Of a DNA stretch of 8,631 nt, positions 4,812-8,631 are shown in pieces. Position numbers and translations under genes: made by a program. Source of the DNA: an uncultured Ureaplasma sp. (GTDB taxonomy: Bacteria; Bacillota_I; Bacilli_A; Mycoplasmatales; Mycoplasmoidaceae); the NCBI GenBank assembly GCA_902782585.1, contig CACZNK010000032.1, positions 1 through 8,631 of the forward strand. Direction: 5' to 3'. A model generated the notes under the pieces. The model was given only the letters and a program-made list of their open reading frames with translations. It was not told the DNA's origin and ran no database searches. How positions within the stretch are numbered: position 1 is the stretch's first letter; each line of letters starts with the position of its first letter.

Positions 4812-6852
4812 TGAAAAAACCAATCAAGACAATTCACCAGCAGATGCAATATTGAATCCTTTAAATGAATTAATTACAGAAAAAGAATCCGAAATATTGG
4901 ATCTTAAAAATTCATTTTTAGATGATGATGCAATTGCAGATAATGTTATTTTAAGTAAACCAATAGCTGATGATGTTAATTCAAATCAATTTCAGTTGCT
5001 TTATATTGATAATGAAATGTATTATTTAATACATATACCAGAACATAGTGAAGTGGCTGTTGTTAATAAATATGATGCTTATGAAATACCATCAAATTTA
5101 AAACCAGATAAAACATTATTTGGTATTATTAAATCTGATATTAATAGGATCATAAATCCAAATATGGATATTCCATCAACAGAATCTGAAATTGAAAAAA
5201 TTGTTGCTGATATGATTGCATCACTAAATGAATTTATTACATCTAATAATAAAGAACAGCTAAAACAAACATTAAAAGATGCAGATGATATTGTAAAAGA
5301 TATTATTAATGAATATTCCATTAAAATATCAGAAAAATATGTATCAAAAATTGAATCAAAGATATTTAAAACATTAGATGCTGATAGAGAACCATCTCCA
5401 AAATTATTAGCTAATTATCTAAATCATAATGGTAATTTCTTTTTAGAATACACCACACGAAAAAGATATATGAAAACTGGAAAAGGATTTAAAGAAATTA
5501 CTGATAAAGATATATCAGCATTCTTTAATGAATCATTTGGATATAATGAAATATCTGAAAAGAAATCAAGGGAAGTATTAGGATTTATAACAAGGGAAAT
5601 TGAAACAAATTATGACCTAATACAATTTGAAAATGGAATACTAAATACAGATGATGAAATATTCCATGAAAATGTATTTGATGATAATGTATTGCCAAAA
5701 TTAGTTGTACCATTCAAATATACACTAAATGCCAAATCCGAATTTGAAAAAACCGATTTATATAATGAAAATAAGAAAATACTACAATCTAATAGATGGG
5801 AATGGAATGAAGATTTATTTTATAAATGTGTTGGATCATGTGGAATGGCTATTAATGAAATTGATAAATTAATAGTTATTGTTGGAGATCCTAACAGCAG
5901 AAAATCAACATTACTAACCATTTTAAAAAGGATTTTTAAATATAGTGAAGTGAAACTACAAACCATAGCAGAAAATCCAAGATTCCAATTATTACCAACA
6001 ATAGCAAAAGATATTAATATTGATGATGATATGCAGAATTTTAGAATTGAAAAAATAGGATTTTTAAATACATTTGTATCAGGCAATGGTGGTGAAGTTG
6101 AAATTAAAGGTGCAAATATTGGTGCAAAATTAACTGGTGAAACTACACCAACAATTGTTGGTGCATCTAATACATTACCATCAATAACTGGTGATGGATT
6201 TGAAAGAAGATTAATTTTAATTTTAGCTGAAAATTATTTTAGTGAATCTGAATCCAAAAAATCTTATATGAAAGGTATATTATCTGGTAAAAGAGATGAT
6301 GAAATTGGATTAATGTTTAGTTATTCATTACAGCAGTATTTTGAAATTAGAGATAATTCAATTATCAATGAAGAGCAGAAAAAAGCAATGATTGATGAAT
6401 GGGAATGGAAATCCTATCCAGCAAAAAAAGGTGCTGAAATAATGTTCGTTGATGAACATGGATTATTTGAAAAATTAGATGAATTAATTGACTCTGGTAA
6501 AGTAGTATCATATGAAAGTGTCAGTAAATGGCAAATAAAAGTAGAATTGTATAAAGAAATTAATACAAAGGAAACTGAAATTAAAGTGATTAATACATTT
6601 GTACCAGTAAAGATTGTAAACCAAAAGTTTAAGGAATTTTATGAAATTGCATATGAAAGAAAAAAGATTTTTAAAGAGAATAAAAAACTATCTACAAGGG
6701 TTATCAAATCTGCAATGGAAAATGCTGGATTTTATCAAACAAATAGAAGATACAAGATTAATGAAACAGATTATGAAAACGAAAAAGTTTATGATGATTG
6801 TATTGATATTGATTCTGCAATAGGATTTGATGATTGGAAAACAATGTTCTAA
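4804..6852 (+). CDS. SF3 replicative helicase, D5/P4 primase-helicase type
   Basis: The product has 682 residues and by family is an ATP-driven hexameric DNA-unwinding protein for replication of mobile elements. About 1-195 is acidic and unrecognised. About 205-345 resembles D5_N, including FENGILN (275-281). The AAA+ core is 346-500: Walker A GDPNSRKS (361-368), Walker B region DINIDDDM (403-410), motif C TIVGASNTLP (450-459) and arginine-finger region GDGFERRL (463-470). The C-terminus (about 605-655) looks like the winged helix of P4-type helicases. Position 366 of Walker A is Arg where GxxxxGK[ST] has Gly. No primase domain is fused; that activity is in the separate gene at 7145. The GTG start is chosen for the Shine-Dalgarno GGTGGTGAT (4791-4799) and the 8-base overlap with the previous gene; the next in-frame ATG would remove about 70 residues. 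Confidence 0.88.
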   Translation: MSNEKTNQDNSPADAILNPLNELITEKESEILDLKNSFLDDDAIADNVILSKPIADDVNSNQFQLLYIDNEMYYLIHIPEHSEVAVVNKYDAYEIPSNLKPDKTLFGIIKSDINRIINPNMDIPSTESEIEKIVADMIASLNEFITSNNKEQLKQTLKDADDIVKDIINEYSIKISEKYVSKIESKIFKTLDADREPSPKLLANYLNHNGNFFLEYTTRKRYMKTGKGFKEITDKDISAFFNESFGYNEISEKKSREVLGFITREIETNYDLIQFENGILNTDDEIFHENVFDDNVLPKLVVPFKYTLNAKSEFEKTDLYNENKKILQSNRWEWNEDLFYKCVGSCGMAINEIDKLIVIVGDPNSRKSTLLTILKRIFKYSEVKLQTIAENPRFQLLPTIAKDINIDDDMQNFRIEKIGFLNTFVSGNGGEVEIKGANIGAKLTGETTPTIVGASNTLPSITGDGFERRLILILAENYFSESESKKSYMKGILSGKRDDEIGLMFSYSLQQYFEIRDNSIINEEQKKAMIDEWEWKSYPAKKGAEIMFVDEHGLFEKLDELIDSGKVVSYESVSKWQIKVELYKEINTKETEIKVINTFVPVKIVNQKFKEFYEIAYERKKIFKENKKLSTRVIKSAMENAGFYQTNRRYKINETDYENEKVYDDCIDIDSAIGFDDWKTMF

Positions 6853-6865
6853 AAAGTGTTGTATT

Positions 6866-6892
6866 CCACTATTACCTAATTTGATATAGTGG
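6866..6892. repeat. 7-bp inverted repeat after the helicase gene
   Basis: CCACTAT (6866-6872) and ATAGTGG (6886-6892) form a perfect dyad with a 13-base spacer that contains an outlying ATTACC element (6871-6876). An alternative pairing is TTACC (6872-6876) with GGTAA (6891-6895). It may be an operator or an RNA hairpin. No T tract follows directly, so it is not a typical terminator. Confidence 0.45.
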
Positions 6893-6909
6893 TAAAAATG
6901 TATATGTTT

Positions 6910-7046
6910 ATTACCGATATTACCAATATTACCAATATTTCTGTACTGCTGGAAAAAAAGTATAAAAGAAAAAAATATGAGTGCAAGATTTCTGGTAATT
7001 TTGGTAATAAAAGTAATAAAAATACTATAATATTACATTTATTACA
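6910..7046. repeat. Iteron cluster in inverted arrangement, candidate replication origin
   Basis: Three direct 9-bp units, ATTACCGAT (6910), ATTACCAAT (6919) and ATTACCAAT (6928), are mirrored by inverted units TGGTAAT (6993), TGGTAAT (7002) and the degenerate AAGTAAT (7011), also at 9-bp spacing. The two 25-base arms (6910-6934 and 6993-7017) match at 21 of 25 positions as reverse complements across a 58-base spacer. Two weaker ATTACA units follow at 7032 and 7041, again 9 bases apart. Iterons between the helicase and primase genes suggest an origin or a control site. The protein that would bind them is not identified. Confidence 0.6.
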
Positions 7047-7075
7047 AGTGTTTTCAAATAGTGGTGATAATATAA

Positions 7076-7097
7076 CATTTTTTATTTTTTCTTTTTA
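7076..7097 (+). terminator. T-tract terminator before the primase gene
   Basis: T runs of six, six and five (CATTTTTTATTTTTTCTTTTT) are the first strong T tract after the helicase gene. They probably end the operon transcript, which would make the primase separately transcribed or dependent on read-through. Confidence 0.45.
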
Positions 7098-7144
7098 ATG
7101 TGATGATTAGAGAATAAAAGTAATTTAAAACGTATAGTGATTTT

Positions 7145-8389
7145 ATGGTTTATAAAAAGAAAGATTTTTACTATGATTTCTATAATAATCATTTTTACAG
7201 AGATTTTATATTTGTAAATAGTAATAAGAACCTTAAATATGATACTGAATCACCATATTTACCATATGATCCAAATGTTGATTTTAAAAGAAATATTATT
7301 AATTTCTTATTAAAGCAAACAAATCCAAATAGTAAAATTCAAGGTGCTTTTTACAGTCAGCTTACTTATTATAGAGATATTGGTGATTTAAGGATTAAAA
7401 ATGAATCTGATAGATTTTGTAATTGTTTATTTTTTGATTTTGATGCAGATAATGAAAAATTACATGATTTGAAAAATGATATTAAACGATCATTTGATGA
7501 TTTAACTGGTAAAGATAGGATTAAAAGAATTAATGAGATCCAAAATGAATATCAGAATATTTTATTTACATCTGATGTTTTAGATGAACCATTTGCAGAT
7601 GCTAAAAAGCTATATAATTTCTTTAAATCCAATAATATTAATTGTTATACTGTTTTTTCTGGAAGTAAAGGGGTACATATGTATTGTTTTTTTGATGAAT
7701 GCAAATTAATTAATTATAGTGCTATTTCTAACAAATTGGCTGAATCATACAAAGCAGAATTAGGTTTATCAACATTAGATTTAGCAGTTAATAAAGATGC
7801 TATTGCAAGGAAATCACGGGTTATTTATTCCAAGCATGAAACCAGTAATTTATTTGCAACACCATTTGATATTGAATCTGAATCAATTGTTGATGTTTTA
7901 GAAAATTCCAGAAAACAGAATATAGAACCATTTGTTTTAGATGATTATATTATTAAAGATGATGCTTTTATTAAGGTATTAAAAAGTATTGATAATGATG
8001 TACAATCTAAAAATGATGTTATTGTTGCAGAAAAAAGAAAAAATTATAATTTATCTGGTAAAGGAAAAATTATAAATGATGATTTTTTAGGTGAAATTTC
8101 AATTGGATATGATGTTGTTGATTTAATGTTTAAAGATATGAGAATATTATTAAAAGTAATATTAGGTGAACCAGTAAGAGCATTTAAAAATTATAATTCC
8201 TATTTATGTCCATTCCATGATGATCATTCACCATCTGCAAGAGTATATGAAAAAAATTTTTTATGTGCAACTGAAAATTTGCATTTGAATTATTTTGATT
8301 TTATTAAAAAATATTATGGTTTAGATTCTGATGATGCTGTAAAAGAAAAAATGAAAGAGTTGAAAAATCTGGTGATAAATCAGCAATGA
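7145..8389 (+). CDS. Archaeo-eukaryotic primase (AEP, PriS-like) with C-terminal CHC2-like zinc knuckle
   Basis: The product has 414 residues and should synthesise primers for the element. All three AEP motifs are visible. Motif I is LFFDFDAD, with metal-binding Asp98 and Asp100. Motif II is SGSKGVHMY (172-180), with His178. Motif III is LDLAVNKDAIARKSRVIYSK (211-230) followed by HET, with Asp212, Arg225 and Ser229-x-His231. This fits PriS-type patterns with D.....R...S.H. The C-terminus carries YLCPFHDDHSPSARVY (353-368) and FLCATENLH (372-380), like the DnaG/CHC2 zinc knuckle CPFHDDxxPS. Cys355, His358 and Cys374 are present, but the usual fourth Cys (position 377) is Glu; His380 may substitute. 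The ATG has only a weak GTGAT (7137-7141) as Shine-Dalgarno. It forms a split pair with the SF3 helicase upstream, which many plasmids fuse into one polypeptide. Confidence 0.88.
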   Translation: MVYKKKDFYYDFYNNHFYRDFIFVNSNKNLKYDTESPYLPYDPNVDFKRNIINFLLKQTNPNSKIQGAFYSQLTYYRDIGDLRIKNESDRFCNCLFFDFDADNEKLHDLKNDIKRSFDDLTGKDRIKRINEIQNEYQNILFTSDVLDEPFADAKKLYNFFKSNNINCYTVFSGSKGVHMYCFFDECKLINYSAISNKLAESYKAELGLSTLDLAVNKDAIARKSRVIYSKHETSNLFATPFDIESESIVDVLENSRKQNIEPFVLDDYIIKDDAFIKVLKSIDNDVQSKNDVIVAEKRKNYNLSGKGKIINDDFLGEISIGYDVVDLMFKDMRILLKVILGEPVRAFKNYNSYLCPFHDDHSPSARVYEKNFLCATENLHLNYFDFIKKYYGLDSDDAVKEKMKELKNLVINQQ

Positions 8390-8412
8390 TTGAACTGCTG
8401 TAATTATTGAAG

Positions 8413-8496
8413 ATGCTATTGATTATATTATCAGATTATCAATTACTTTTTATTATTTTAATAGCTTTTTTATTTATTTTATGTGGTATGTGTTAG
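8413..8496 (+). CDS. Possible tiny single-pass membrane peptide (27 residues)
   Basis: This frame lies 23 bases after the primase stop and reads MLLIILSDYQLLFIILIAFL followed by FILCGMC. Residues 11-24 could span a membrane. No Shine-Dalgarno is evident, and T-rich DNA encodes Phe, Leu and Ile by default, so this may be chance. A TTG two codons upstream is an alternative start. If real it would resemble small membrane peptides of mobile elements, but nothing links it to a function. Confidence 0.2.
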   Translation: MLLIILSDYQLLFIILIAFLFILCGMC

Positions 8497-8579
8497 TAAA
8501 GAATAATGATATTAATTCTTATATATTCAGCAACAATTTTATCTTATTTTTACATTTTTACATATAAAAAAAAGAACCA

Positions 8580-8601
8580 GATCCAGATAATGATATGGAT
8601 C
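8580..8601. repeat. 6-bp inverted repeat near the right edge
   Basis: GATCCA (8580-8585) and TGGATC (8596-8601) form a perfect dyad with a 10-base loop. Next to it, at 8613-8631, CCTATAA occurs twice in tandem-like fashion and looks like a TATA region for a gene beyond the window. The function is unknown. Confidence 0.35.
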
Positions 8602-8631
8602 AATAACAATATGACCTATAAAAACCTATAA

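Noticed and set aside
5079..5321. 80-codon - strand frame inside the helicase gene
   Set aside because: It is antisense to the helicase N-terminal region, with low-complexity Ser/Ile composition.
5820..6086. 88-codon - strand frame inside the helicase gene
   Set aside because: It is antisense to the conserved Walker A and B region, whose motifs clearly assign the + strand.
6641..6823. 60-codon + strand frame inside the helicase gene
   Set aside because: It is an out-of-frame read of the helicase C-terminal winged-helix region. It is Lys-rich because of A-rich codons.
6889..7098. 69-codon + strand frame between helicase and primase
   Set aside because: Its residues (ITDITNITNIS, GNFGNKSNKN) are simply the iterons translated, it ends in a T tract read as Phe, and its GTG start has no Shine-Dalgarno. 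A small protein is not excluded but is unsupported.

Overview
The window is very AT-rich, with GGTGAT-type Shine-Dalgarno sites, archaeal TATA boxes and T-tract terminators. It also carries an archaeo-eukaryotic-type primase and, at its left edge, the end of an Ig-like adhesin-type protein. Together these suggest a low-GC methanogen of the Methanobacteriales (Methanosphaera or Methanobrevibacter type). That assignment is inferred from style, not from a marker gene. All genes called with confidence lie on the + strand.

Layout. (1) 2-127 is the tail of a probable adhesin-like gene, followed by a T-tract terminator. (2) 481-1083 encodes an orphan coiled-coil protein that is probably leaderless. 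Copies of a TTCATAGAA element lie on both sides of it: one inverted copy just upstream of the promoter and five roughly helically phased copies after the stop. (3) 1084-1824 is a T-rich stretch without an intact gene, holding a possible gene relic (1408-1572). (4) 1825-3039 encodes two ribbon-helix-helix (RHH) proteins, a small repressor-like one and a large one with a long C-terminal region, behind a candidate operator. (5) 3040-3402 holds two strong hairpins between a TATA box and a T tract, a candidate small RNA. The promoter and strong Shine-Dalgarno of the next operon follow. (6) 3403-6852 is a tight operon of six overlapping genes: a third RHH-like protein, three small acidic proteins without recognisable function, a 42-residue protein, and a 682-residue SF3 (D5/P4-type) helicase. 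Three consecutive gene junctions carry the same 15-base sequence. (7) 6853-7144 holds 9-bp iterons in an inverted arrangement, a candidate replication origin. (8) 7145-8389 encodes an archaeo-eukaryotic primase (AEP) with a CHC2-like zinc knuckle at its C-terminus. (9) 8390-8631 is largely non-coding, with one possible tiny membrane peptide.

Reading as a whole: this looks like the replication and maintenance core of a plasmid, virus or integrated element. The helicase and primase would replicate it, the iterons between them would be the origin or control site, and the RHH proteins, the candidate RNA and the repeat-flanked coiled-coil gene would handle copy control or segregation. No integrase, transposase, tRNA attachment site, capsid gene or DNA polymerase is visible, so whether the element is integrated or free cannot be decided here.
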